Below are positions 1 through 6,997 of a stretch of DNA of 14,132 nt, piece by piece (position 1 is the stretch's first letter; each line of letters opens with the position of its first letter). Source of the DNA: CAZJNX01 sp964547415 (GTDB lineage Bacteria > Pseudomonadota > Alphaproteobacteria > Rhizobiales > Amorphaceae); assembly GCA_964547415.1 (NCBI GenBank), contig CAZJNX010000126.1, forward strand, positions 1 through 14,132, in the 5' to 3' direction. Under the pieces are notes generated by a model. The model was not told where the DNA came from. It saw nothing but the letters and a program-made list of their open reading frames with translations, and made no database searches. Both the position numbers and the translations under genes were made by a program.

Positions 1-1761
1 GAGGTGGGCCGAGCCGCCGATCGCCGTCAGGAGGTTGTTGAAGTCGTGGGCGATGCCGGCGGCGAGCTGGTCCACCGCCTCGTTGCGCTGGGCCTCGGCG
101 AGGGCCGCCATCAGCCGCGTGCGCTCCTCCTCCGCGCGCCGCCGGTCGGTCACGTCCCGGGTCACGCACACGAGGCCGACGCTCTCCTCGAGGGTGAGGG
201 AGACCTCCTGGTCGAAGACGGTGCCGTCCCGCCTCAGCCCGTGGAGCTCGCCGCGCCAGCTGCCCCCTGCCATCACCGCGGGCAGCGCCTCGCGGGCGAT
301 CCGGTCCCGCTCGGGCGGGGCGTACAGGACGCTCCAGTGGCGGCCGATCAGGTCCTCCACCGCGTCGTAGCCGAAGATGCGGGCGTGGCTCGCGTTCATG
401 TAGAGGAAGCGGCCGCGGGCGTCGGCGATGGCGATGCCGTCGCTCGCCGCGTCCATGGCGGCCGCGCGCTGGGCGAGGAGGCGCTCGGCGGCCTTGAGGC
501 GGGTGACGTCGGTGGCGACGGAGACCGCGCCGCCGTCCGCCGTCGGCCGGTCGTTGACGAGGAGGGCGCGGCCGTCGGGCGCCGTCTCCTCCCGTTCGCC
601 GCCGGCGTAGAGGCGGGCGATGCGGGCCTCGGCGTCGGCTTCCCCCGCGAAGGCCTCGGCGAGGGAGGCCCCGGGGCGGCAGCGCGCGGCGCGGCCCGGG
701 CACAGGGCGAGCCAGCGGTCGTTGGCGAGCACCACGCGGCGGTCGGCGTCGGCGACGAGGACCGCCTCGGACGTGGCCGCGAGCGCGGCGGCGAGGCGGT
801 CGCGGGCCTCGTCGCGCTCGCGCTCGACGGCGGCCTCGGCCGTCACGTCCCGCACGATGGCAACCGACAGGCCGTGGGCGGCGTCCCCGGCGGAGACGGG
901 GTAGACGATGGTCTCGGTCGGAACGGGCGGGGCGTCCGTTCGGGCGATCTCGAGGCGCAGGGCGTCGGGCCGGCCCGCAGCGGCGGCCTCCGCGAGGCGG
1001 GCGCCCTCCCCCGCCGCGGCGATGGCGGCGACGGGCGCGCCGAGGACATTCTCGCGGTTGCGGCGGGTGAGACGCTCGAACGCGTCGTTGACGAACAGGA
1101 CCGGGGCGCCGGGCGCGTGGGCGTCGGCGATGGCGAAGGGCAGGGCCGCGTTCTCGATGACGCTGGCGAGCAGGCGGTTGCGCTGCTCGAGGCGCAGGAC
1201 GGTGAGCGCCTGGCCGAGCGCCCCGGCAAGCCGCGTGAGGAGGCGCTCGTGGTCCTTGGTGAAACGGGCGTGGCGCATCCCGAGGCAGGCGATGAGGGCC
1301 CGGCCGACGGGGCTTCCCGCGCCCATCCCCACACGCGCGGCCGAGCGGGTGGCGAGCGGCACCGGCGCCGTCAGCAGCGAGCGGAAGCGCTCCCGCGCGG
1401 GCTCGCCCGCCGCCGCCCACCAGTCCTTGCGGGCGAGGTCGCCGATCCGCCGCGGCGCGCCGGCGAACAGCTCGAGGAGCCCGGCCTCCCGCGGCAGGGC
1501 GAGGCCGGCCGCCCCCTCCCCGACGGCCGCGTCCGCCCGGACACCGTCGGCCCCCTCCACGAGGAGGGCCGCGGCCGAGCAGCCGACGGCTGCCCGCGCG
1601 ATCCCGAGGATGTCGACGATGGCGGCCCGCGGGGTGGCCGCCCGCTGGACGGCCTCGAGGGCGGCGAGGACCGCCTCGCTCTCCTGGCGCGCCCGCTCCT
1701 CCCGTTCGCGCTGGACGGTGAGCTCGAGCACCGCCTCGCGCATCTCCTCCCGGCTCAGCAT
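1..1761 (-). CDS. GAF/PAS sensor histidine kinase (3' end outside window)
   Basis: A 587-codon open frame on the minus strand that runs off the window start. In order it encodes a GAF-like region (about residues 40-190), a PAS domain (about 198-310, containing VIENAALPFAIADAH), a second PAS (about 320-430) and a third, typical PAS/PAC (about 434-550, containing MDAASDGIAIADARGRFLYM). The dimerisation helix of a histidine kinase follows, with H-box AAGIAHDFNNLLTAIGG. The phospho-accepting His is residue 572 (codon at 48-46). The ATP-binding domain, and any receiver domain, lie outside the window. No membrane segment is visible, so it is probably cytoplasmic. The ATG at 1761 is preceded by GGGAGG about nine bases upstream. 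It lies 184 bases after the FIST gene on the same strand. FIST-type NosP proteins are known to control adjacent PAS kinases, so partnership is inferred. The signal and the target are not shown by the sequence. Confidence 0.9.
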   Translation of the reverse strand, partial: MLSREEMREAVLELTVQREREERARQESEAVLAALEAVQRAATPRAAIVDILGIARAAVGCSAAALLVEGADGVRADAAVGEGAAGLALPREAGLLELFAGAPRRIGDLARKDWWAAAGEPARERFRSLLTAPVPLATRSAARVGMGAGSPVGRALIACLGMRHARFTKDHERLLTRLAGALGQALTVLRLEQRNRLLASVIENAALPFAIADAHAPGAPVLFVNDAFERLTRRNRENVLGAPVAAIAAAGEGARLAEAAAAGRPDALRLEIARTDAPPVPTETIVYPVSAGDAAHGLSVAIVRDVTAEAAVERERDEARDRLAAALAATSEAVLVADADRRVVLANDRWLALCPGRAARCRPGASLAEAFAGEADAEARIARLYAGGEREETAPDGRALLVNDRPTADGGAVSVATDVTRLKAAERLLAQRAAAMDAASDGIAIADARGRFLYMNASHARIFGYDAVEDLIGRHWSVLYAPPERDRIAREALPAVMAGGSWRGELHGLRRDGTVFDQEVSLTLEESVGLVCVTRDVTDRRRAEEERTRLMAALAEAQRNEAVDQLAAGIAHDFNNLLTAIGGSAHL

Positions 1762-1935
1762 GCCCGCAAGCCTCCCCCGGGCGGGCCCTCGCGCGGGCGG
1801 CGGGGCAAGGCGAACGGCCGCAGGCATGAACGGGGCGACACGCCGGCCGCGGTCCCCGCTCGCCCGGCCCCCGTCGCACCCGCCCGTTCTCGCGCCGGAA
1901 GGGTCGCCCCGGCCACCTCGCCCGCCGCCATCGCC

Positions 1936-1955
1936 CGGCCGCTCCTCAGCGGCCG
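1936..1955 (-). other. GC-rich hairpin over the FIST stop codon
   Basis: A perfect inverted repeat with an 8-base stem (CGGCCGCT/AGCGGCCG) and a 4-base loop that includes the TGA of the FIST gene. There is no T-run after it, so it is not a typical intrinsic terminator. It could slow transcription or protect the 3' end between FIST and the kinase gene, or it may be a by-product of high GC. The 184-base gap between these genes shows no other feature I can support. Confidence 0.35.
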
Positions 1956-3142
1956 AAGGCCGCGCACGCGATCATCAGATTGCCATGGCGGCTCGGCTCG
2001 TTCCACAGGCAGCCCTGCTCGCCGAAGGTGAAGATGCCGAGGAAGGGCGCGCCGCCGAGGGCGGCGTCGACACCTGCGACCACCTCGTCCATCCGCTCCT
2101 CGACCGCCATCATGCAGCCGCCGCAGTACACGACGAGGGCGCCGGCCACGTCCTCCACCCCGAGGCGGCCGCTCGCCAGCGCGCCCCGCGCCACCCGGCC
2201 CGCGCGGCCCACGAGGCTGTCGGGATCGCCCGTCATCATGACGAGCCGTTCGCCCGGCGCCACGTCGGCGAAGAGCTCGAGGGCCCCGTCGGGCCGCACC
2301 ACCGCCGGGTGGGCGAGGAGATGGTAGGGAATGCCCGCGACGGTGCCGAGGGGGCGGCCGAGCGGGTGGAAGGTGGATTCCGACAGCACCACCCGGGGCA
2401 CGGCGCCCGGCGGGCCGACGACCCCGCCGCTCCAGCGGTCGTAGACGAGGGCGGCCGCCTCCCCGTCGATCGCCCTGAGGACGCGGCCCTCGGCGGCGGT
2501 GACGGTGCCGGCACGCTCGGTCGGCTCGTAGCCGGAATGGTAGCCGAAGCCGATGGGGGCGGAGGGAAACAGGACCGAGGCGACCACCAGGCTGGAGCCC
2601 GCGCCTTCCCGGCTGAACTGGAACCAGCCGCCCGCCACGTCGTCGTCCGCGCTCGAGCCGCCGAACACCGGGACGGACGGGCCCACCACGTCGGCGATGC
2701 CGGAAAGGACGGCCTCCTCGCTGCCGGGTGCTGCGGTGAGCCAGACGATGTCGGGCGCCTCGCCCACGCGGCCCGCGGCGGCGAGCGCCCGTTCCACCGC
2801 AAGGCGGCCGGCCGCCCGCGGGTCCTGCGCGAGGGGCGCGGCACCGGTCCCGTAGGCCCCGTCCGGGTCGTGGATGGCGAAGGCGCCGACGGCGCGGCGC
2901 GCCGAGGGGTGGAAGCCAGCCCCCGACATCACGCCGCGGCAGGACGAGCCGCCGTGGATCGCCGTCCCGGGGAAGGCGGCGGCGAAGGCGGCGGCGAGGG
3001 CCGCCGCGTCGTGGCGCGCGCTGCCGTGGACGGCGAGGAAGGCGGGCGCGCCCCCGGGCGAGACCCGCGCGGCGATGGCGCGGGCCGCGTCCGGCGCCGG
3101 CGCGTCCTCGGCGACGGCGACCGCGATCCGCACCGCCGTCAC
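1946..3142 (-). CDS. FIST-domain protein, NosP-like candidate sensor
   Basis: A 398-residue protein with an N-terminal FIST domain (about 30-225, including FPGTAIHGGSSCRGVMSG and VPVFGGSSADDD) and a C-terminal FIST_C domain (about 225-385), ending in the characteristic GGAPFLGIFTFGEQGC. It has no signal peptide or membrane segment, so it should be cytoplasmic. FIST proteins are predicted small-ligand sensors. The haem-binding member NosP senses nitric oxide and inhibits or stimulates a co-encoded histidine kinase. Length and kinase neighbourhood fit NosP, but the haem ligand cannot be assigned from this sequence alone. The GTG at 3142 is chosen because it has AGGGAGG about seven bases upstream and overlaps the globin stop as GTGA. 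Upstream in-frame starts would run into the globin gene. Alternative: a FIST sensor of another ligand, such as amino acids. Confidence 0.85.
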   Translation of the reverse strand: MTAVRIAVAVAEDAPAPDAARAIAARVSPGGAPAFLAVHGSARHDAAALAAAFAAAFPGTAIHGGSSCRGVMSGAGFHPSARRAVGAFAIHDPDGAYGTGAAPLAQDPRAAGRLAVERALAAAGRVGEAPDIVWLTAAPGSEEAVLSGIADVVGPSVPVFGGSSADDDVAGGWFQFSREGAGSSLVVASVLFPSAPIGFGYHSGYEPTERAGTVTAAEGRVLRAIDGEAAALVYDRWSGGVVGPPGAVPRVVLSESTFHPLGRPLGTVAGIPYHLLAHPAVVRPDGALELFADVAPGERLVMMTGDPDSLVGRAGRVARGALASGRLGVEDVAGALVVYCGGCMMAVEERMDEVVAGVDAALGGAPFLGIFTFGEQGCLWNEPSRHGNLMIACAAFGR

Positions 3143-3645
3143 GCCCCGCCTCCCTCTGGCGCGCGCGGGCCCTGGGCGGCCCGGACCATCTCGCCGGCGA
3201 GGCCGGCGTAGGCGCGGCGCCAAGCCTGGCGGTCCGCCTCGGTGAAGTCGGGCCCCACGATCTGGCCGACCGCCCACACGAGGGCTTCGCCCACGGTGTC
3301 GTAGTGGGCGGGCTGGGCGCCGTAGCCCACGTGGCGGCTGGCGAGGGCGCGGGCGACGGGCATCAGGCCGGAAAGGTCGTCGAGGCTCGCGACGATGCTG
3401 TCGAGGGTCGCAAGGAGCTTCTCCCCCTGCCGCTTCATGTCGGCGTGGAACAGGGGACGCAGGGACGGGTCGAGCTGGAACAGGCGGCCGTAGAACATGC
3501 GCGCGGCGAGATCGCCCGCCGGCACCACGCGGGCCCAGCCGTTGCGGATCCGGCGCACGTCCTCCGCCGACAGGGCGGGCGCCTGGCCCGTTCCGCCCGG
3601 CCCGGCCGCCGCCCTCGCGCTCGCCATCGCCGCCCCTTCCGCCAT
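3139..3645 (-). CDS. Single-domain bacterial globin
   Basis: A 168-residue protein whose residues about 25-155 form a classical 3/3 globin of the flavohaemoglobin/Vitreoscilla-like family, with no reductase domain. Visible landmarks are the CD-corner Phe in RPLFHADM (F66), a Gln in MKRQGEKL at the likely distal E7 site (Q73), and the proximal haem-binding His in SRHVGYGAQPAHY (H105). The helix containing VGEALVWAV follows it. It is expected to bind O2 or NO in the cytoplasm; with no reductase domain it would need a separate reductase for turnover. The ATG at 3645 has AAGGGGAG about five bases upstream. An ATG at 3627 has an equally good site, and a TTG at 3681 would add a low-complexity leader. 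It overlaps the FIST start by four bases (GTGA), so the two are very likely co-translated. It starts 112 bases after phnF on the same strand. Confidence 0.9.
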   Translation of the reverse strand: MAEGAAMASARAAAGPGGTGQAPALSAEDVRRIRNGWARVVPAGDLAARMFYGRLFQLDPSLRPLFHADMKRQGEKLLATLDSIVASLDDLSGLMPVARALASRHVGYGAQPAHYDTVGEALVWAVGQIVGPDFTEADRQAWRRAYAGLAGEMVRAAQGPRAPEGGGA

Positions 3646-3756
3646 CGCCGCTCCCCTTTTCGCCCGCGCCTCGCCGGGCAATGTGAGGCCTTCCGACCTC
3701 GCCGCGAAGCCCGCGGGGCCGGCGCAGGGGGATGGACGGCCTATGCGAAGGGATAG

Positions 3757-3772
3757 GTCACCCGTCGGTGAC
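3757..3772 (-). other. Small hairpin across the phnF stop
   Basis: An inverted repeat with a 6-base stem (GTCACC/GGTGAC) and a 4-base loop spans the end of phnF, with the TGA inside one arm. It lacks a following T-tract, so termination here is unproven. Transcription from phnF into the globin gene therefore remains possible. The rest of the 112-base phnF-globin gap (3646-3757) shows only the globin ribosome-binding site; I see no FNR- or NsrR-like palindrome in it. Confidence 0.3.
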
Positions 3773-4606
3773 GACGATCAGCTTGACCCGCTGGGCGGAA
3801 AAGCGGGCGCGGGTGTAGTGGACCGGCCGGTCGTCCTCGCCCGCCACGTTGAGGCTGTCGGCGCACAGGAGCGGCTGGTTGGGCGGCTGGCGCAGGCTGT
3901 CGGCTTCCTCCGCGGTCGGCATGCGGGCGAACACGACGGTGCGGGCGCGGCGGTAGTCGCCCGCGCCGAGGCGGGTGAGGGCGGCGGTCATAGAGCCGGT
4001 CTCGCGCATCGCATCGGAAAAGCCGGGCAGGCGCTCGCACGCCACGTAGTCGGTGGCGAGCGTGACCGGCACCCCGGCGGCCCAGCGCAGGAGCTCCACC
4101 CGGAAGACCCGCGCCCCCGCCTCGATGCCGAGGGCGGCCGCCACCTCCGGGTCGGCGGCGTCCTCGGCGAGGTCGAGGATGTCGCCGCCCGGCTCGAGCG
4201 CCTGGGAGGCCACGATCTCGCTGAAGCGGGTGCGGGCGGTGACCTGATAGTCGATCACCTGGTCGCGCACCGTCATGCCCTGCCCCTGGCGGACCGACAC
4301 CAGCCCGTCGGCGACGAGGGGGGCGATGGCGCGGCGCACCGTGTGGCGGTGCACGCCGAAGAAGGCGGCGAACTCGGTCTCGGTGGGCAGGCGCTGGCCG
4401 GGCATGATCCGCCGCGCCGTGATCGCCTCCCGGAGGCACGTCTCGATCTGCCGCCACATGGACACGCCGACGACCCGGGGCGGCGGGTCCACCCCCACGA
4501 TCTCGCCCACGTGCGCCCCGGGCCGGTCGGGGTCGGCGGCCGCGAGGCCCTCCCGGCGGGCGGGTCGGCGGGTCGTCCGGCCGGGGTGTTCGGGAGCGTC
4601 CGTCAT
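3758..4606 (-). CDS. phnF: PhnF, GntR/HutC-family repressor of phosphonate genes
   Basis: A 282-residue transcription factor. A GntR winged helix-turn-helix occupies about residues 50-118 (RIMPGQRLPTETEFAAFF, then GVHRHTVRRAIAPLVADGL), followed by a UTRA effector-binding domain (about 135-275). The stretch FGVHRHTVRRAI closely parallels FEVNRHTLRRAI of E. coli PhnF, and VIDYQVTARTRFSE parallels its UTRA entry. It is divergent from phnG, the usual place for an autoregulated repressor of C-P lyase genes. The ATG at 4606 is preferred because GC-rich third positions continue to it, although its Shine-Dalgarno site (GGAG touching the ATG) is poor. E. coli PhnF has 241 residues, so this version carries about 49 extra N-terminal residues. 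The ATG at 4459, giving 233 residues, is the alternative. Its effector in this organism is unknown. Confidence 0.92.
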   Translation of the reverse strand: MTDAPEHPGRTTRRPARREGLAAADPDRPGAHVGEIVGVDPPPRVVGVSMWRQIETCLREAITARRIMPGQRLPTETEFAAFFGVHRHTVRRAIAPLVADGLVSVRQGQGMTVRDQVIDYQVTARTRFSEIVASQALEPGGDILDLAEDAADPEVAAALGIEAGARVFRVELLRWAAGVPVTLATDYVACERLPGFSDAMRETGSMTAALTRLGAGDYRRARTVVFARMPTAEEADSLRQPPNQPLLCADSLNVAGEDDRPVHYTRARFSAQRVKLIVVTDG

Positions 4607-4767
4607 CTCCGTGTCATACCGCCTGACTAGGGGTTGGGTCCAGATGCAGGTGAGACATGTATACGAGGTTCGCGGTTGTCGAAAGGTCCGGACGGGTGGC
4701 CCGTGCGGCCGCGCCAGCGTGGTCCGGGTCCATGCAGCGACCGCGCCAGCCTGAAGGGCCACCAGCG
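4607..4767. promoter_or_regulatory. phnF-phnG divergent control region
   Basis: This 161-base gap must hold the promoters of phnF (leftward) and phnG (rightward). Two signals are visible. GTGTCATA at 4611-4618 matches 7 of 8 positions of a Pho-box half-site, but a partner CTGACTA at 4623 is weak and 12 rather than 11 bases on. The 6-base palindrome GTATAC at 4659-4664 has the GT...AC ends of HutC-type operators and could bind PhnF. For phnF, TATACA read leftward with a poor CTTTCG sixteen bases upstream is a possible promoter. None of these is decisive. Confidence 0.45.
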
Positions 4768-5262
4768 GTGCCGAGCGATCCCGAGGACGAGGCGCGAGCC
4801 GCACCCGACGCCCGGCAGGCGGACCGGCCGGCGCGGGCCGTCCGCATGGGGCTCCTCGCGCGGGCGGACGGGGCGCGCCTTTGCAGCCTGTGGGACGGGC
4901 TCGGCCTCGACCTTCCCTACCGCTTCCTGAGGAAGCCGGAGACGGGCCTCGTGATGGTGCGCGGGCGGGCGGGCGGCACCGGCGCCCCCTTCAACCTCGG
5001 CGAGATGACGGTGACGCGCTGCTCGGTCCTGCTCGGGACGGGCGAGGCGGGCCACGCGTGCGTGGCGGGCCGCTCCCAGCGCCACGCGGAAGTCGCCGCC
5101 CTCGTCGACGCGGCGGCCGAGCGGGCGGACCTCGCCGGGCGGATCGCCGAGGCCGTGCTCGCGCCCCTGGAAGCGCAGGAGGCGGCCGCGCGGGCACGGC
5201 GGCGGCGGGAGACGGCTGCGACCCGCGTCGCCTTCGACACCATCGAGCGGGAGCGGCGCTGA
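4768..5262 (+). CDS. phnG: PhnG, C-P lyase complex subunit
   Basis: A 164-residue protein matching PhnG along its length. RPETGLV-type text appears as KPETGLVMVRGRAGGTGAPF, followed by LGEMTVTRCSVLL (E. coli has ARMGGTGERFFAGDATLTRAAV). GRSQRHAEVAALVDAA matches the E. coli GRDKQHAERCALIDAL. PhnG, with PhnH, PhnI and PhnJ, forms the core complex; with PhnI it takes part in attaching the phosphonate to the ribose of ATP in place of adenine. The GTG at 4768 is chosen because GAAGGG lies nine bases upstream, GC-rich third positions only become consistent after it, and the length fits the family (E. coli 150). ATG 4732 (176 residues) and ATG 4657 (201 residues, overlapping the candidate GTATAC operator) are alternatives. 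Its TGA shares a base with the phnH ATG. Confidence 0.92.
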   Translation: MPSDPEDEARAAPDARQADRPARAVRMGLLARADGARLCSLWDGLGLDLPYRFLRKPETGLVMVRGRAGGTGAPFNLGEMTVTRCSVLLGTGEAGHACVAGRSQRHAEVAALVDAAAERADLAGRIAEAVLAPLEAQEAAARARRRRETAATRVAFDTIERERR

Positions 5263-5879
5263 TGGGCGCGGCGCTTCCCGCGGCCGGCCTCCTCGACCCG
5301 GTGTTCGAGGCCCAGGCCGTCTTCCGCGCGCTCCTCGAGGCGACGGCCCGGCCCGGCCGAACCATGCCCCTTCCCGCGCCCGCGGGCCTCGCCGCGCCGG
5401 ACGGGCCGCCCCCGCCCCTTCCGGCGCCCCTCGCGAGCCTCGCCCTCACCCTCGCCGACCGGGACACGCCCGTCTTCCTCGGCGGCGCGCCGCCGGACGC
5501 GGCCGTCCGCTTCCTGGCCTTCCACACCGGCGCGCCCGTGACGACCGTGCCGGGGGAGGCGGCGATCGCCCTCCTCGCCGACCCGGCGGAGGCGCCCCCG
5601 CTCGACGCCTTCCGCCCCGGATGCGACCGCCATCCGGAGCGCTCGGCCACCGTGGCGATCGCCGTGGAGCGCCTGTCGGCCGGCAAGGGCCCGCTCCTCC
5701 TCGACGGGCCGGGGATCGCGGCGACCTCACGCCTCCACGCCGCGCCCCTGCCGAAGGGCTTCCTCGCAGCGCGCGCGGCGAATCACGCGCTGTTTCCGAG
5801 GGGCGTCGACGTCCTCCTCGTGGCGGACGGCCGGCTCGCGGCCCTGCCGCGGACGACCCGCGTGCGCGAGGCGCCCTGA
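5262..5879 (+). CDS. phnH: PhnH, C-P lyase complex subunit
   Basis: A 205-residue protein (E. coli PhnH has 194). Recognisable blocks are DPVFEAQAVFRALLEATARP near the N terminus (E. coli has VQDAQHSFRRLLKAMSEPG), then LASLALTLADRDTPVFLGG and VRFLAFHTGAPV. Near the end, LFPRGVDVLLVADGRLAALP precedes RTTRV; E. coli has [24 protein letters not shown]. PhnH is a structural subunit of the G-H-I-J core with a PLP-transferase-like fold but no cofactor. It is essential for phosphonate use in E. coli. ATG 5262 overlaps the phnG stop as TGATG, and its own stop overlaps phnI in the same way, so translation of all three is probably coupled. Several Pro/Ala-rich loops (for example around residues 40-57) fit the high-GC background and need not be functional. 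Confidence 0.93.
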   Translation: MGAALPAAGLLDPVFEAQAVFRALLEATARPGRTMPLPAPAGLAAPDGPPPPLPAPLASLALTLADRDTPVFLGGAPPDAAVRFLAFHTGAPVTTVPGEAAIALLADPAEAPPLDAFRPGCDRHPERSATVAIAVERLSAGKGPLLLDGPGIAATSRLHAAPLPKGFLAARAANHALFPRGVDVLLVADGRLAALPRTTRVREAP

Positions 5880-6997
5880 TGTACGTGGCGGCCAGGGGGG
5901 GCGAGGGGGCGATCCGGGCCGCCCACCGCCTGCTCGCCAAGCGGCGGCGGGGCGACGAAGCACTGCCGGAGATCACCGACCGGCAGGTGGCCGAACAGCT
6001 CTCCCTCGCCGTCGACCGCGTGATGGCCGAGGGCGCCCTCCACGACGAGGGCCTCGCCGCCCTCGCCGTCCGCCAGGCCCGCGGGGACCTCATCGAGGCC
6101 GTCTTCCTGGTGCGCGCCTATCGCACCACCCTCCCCCGCATCGGCACCAGCGAGCCGGTCGACACCGCCCGCATGGCGCTCGACCGGCGGATCTCGGCGA
6201 CCTTCAAGGACGTGCCGGGCGGCCAGCTCCTCGGTCCGACCTTCGACTACACCCACCGCCTCCTCGACTTCGCCCTCGCCGCCGAGGCGGAGGCGGACGG
6301 GCCGCCCCCCGAGGACGAGCCCGACGGCGCGGACCGGCCGGCGCCGCGGGTCACCGACCTCCTCGGCGCCGACGCCCTGATCGAGCCGGCGGGCGGGGAC
6401 GAGGGGAGCGCGCCCGGCGACATCACCCGCGAGCCCCTCGCCTTCCCCGCCTCCCGCGCGGTGCGCCTGCAGGCCCTCGCCCGGGCGGACGAGGGGTTCC
6501 TCCTCGCCCTCGCCTATTCCACGCAGCGCGGCCACGGCTCCACCCACGCCTTCGTGGGCGAGGTGCGGGTCGGCACGGTCGCCGTCGAGCTCTTCCTGGA
6601 AGAGGTGGGGATGACGGTGGAGATCGGGGCGATCACCCTCACCGAGGTTGAGACGGTCAACCAGTTCGCCGGCAGCGGCGCCGCCCCGCCCGCCTTCACC
6701 CGCGGCTACGGCCTCGCCTTCGGCCACTCGGAGAGGAAGGCGATCTCCATGGCGCTCGTCGACCGGGCGCTGCGGGCGGGCGAGCTCGGCGAGGCCCCCT
6801 CGCCCGCACCCGCCCGGGACGAGGCGTTCGTCCTGTCCCACGCGGACAACGTGAAGGCGTCCGGCTTCCTCGAGCACCTGAAGCTGCCCCACTACGTGGA
6901 CTTCCAGGCCGAGCTCGCGCTCCTGCGCCGCCTGCGCGCGGAGTGGGAGCGGGCACGGACCGAGGGCGAGGCGGACGGGCCGGAGGCGGGGGCATGA
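5879..6997 (+). CDS. phnI: PhnI, nucleosidase-type C-P lyase subunit
   Basis: A 372-residue protein (E. coli PhnI has 354). It begins MYVAARGGEGAIRAAHRLLA, the standard PhnI start, and carries RISATFKDVPGGQLLGPTFD, YSTQRGHGSTHAFVGEVRVG, FGHSERKAISMALVDRAL and SHADNVKASGFLEHLKLPH. With PhnG, PhnH and PhnL it displaces adenine from MgATP to give a ribose-triphosphate phosphonate; alone, the E. coli protein acts as a purine nucleosidase. Relative to E. coli it has an acidic, proline-rich insertion at about residues 137-160 and a short Gly/Asp-rich loop near 175-185, probably surface loops. ATG 5879 overlaps the phnH stop (TGATG). Its TGA overlaps phnJ (ATGA). Confidence 0.96.
   Translation: MYVAARGGEGAIRAAHRLLAKRRRGDEALPEITDRQVAEQLSLAVDRVMAEGALHDEGLAALAVRQARGDLIEAVFLVRAYRTTLPRIGTSEPVDTARMALDRRISATFKDVPGGQLLGPTFDYTHRLLDFALAAEAEADGPPPEDEPDGADRPAPRVTDLLGADALIEPAGGDEGSAPGDITREPLAFPASRAVRLQALARADEGFLLALAYSTQRGHGSTHAFVGEVRVGTVAVELFLEEVGMTVEIGAITLTEVETVNQFAGSGAAPPAFTRGYGLAFGHSERKAISMALVDRALRAGELGEAPSPAPARDEAFVLSHADNVKASGFLEHLKLPHYVDFQAELALLRRLRAEWERARTEGEADGPEAGA

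Noticed and set aside
1936..1955. Intrinsic terminator after the FIST gene
   Set aside because: The stem is strong but no T-run follows, and the stop codon lies within the repeat. Recorded only as a hairpin.
4..3211. Long plus-strand open frames (4-2031 and 908-3211) that could look like large Ala/Arg/Gly-rich proteins
   Set aside because: They are antisense to the histidine kinase and FIST genes, which have clear domains. At this GC content stop codons are rare in all frames, so such shadows are expected.
4652..4659. Shared 8-mer GAGACATG upstream of phnG (4652) and phnC (12722) as a common regulatory element
   Set aside because: An 8-base match between two regions of 100-160 bases is not rare by chance, and its distance from the Pho-like half-sites differs (41 versus 24 bases).
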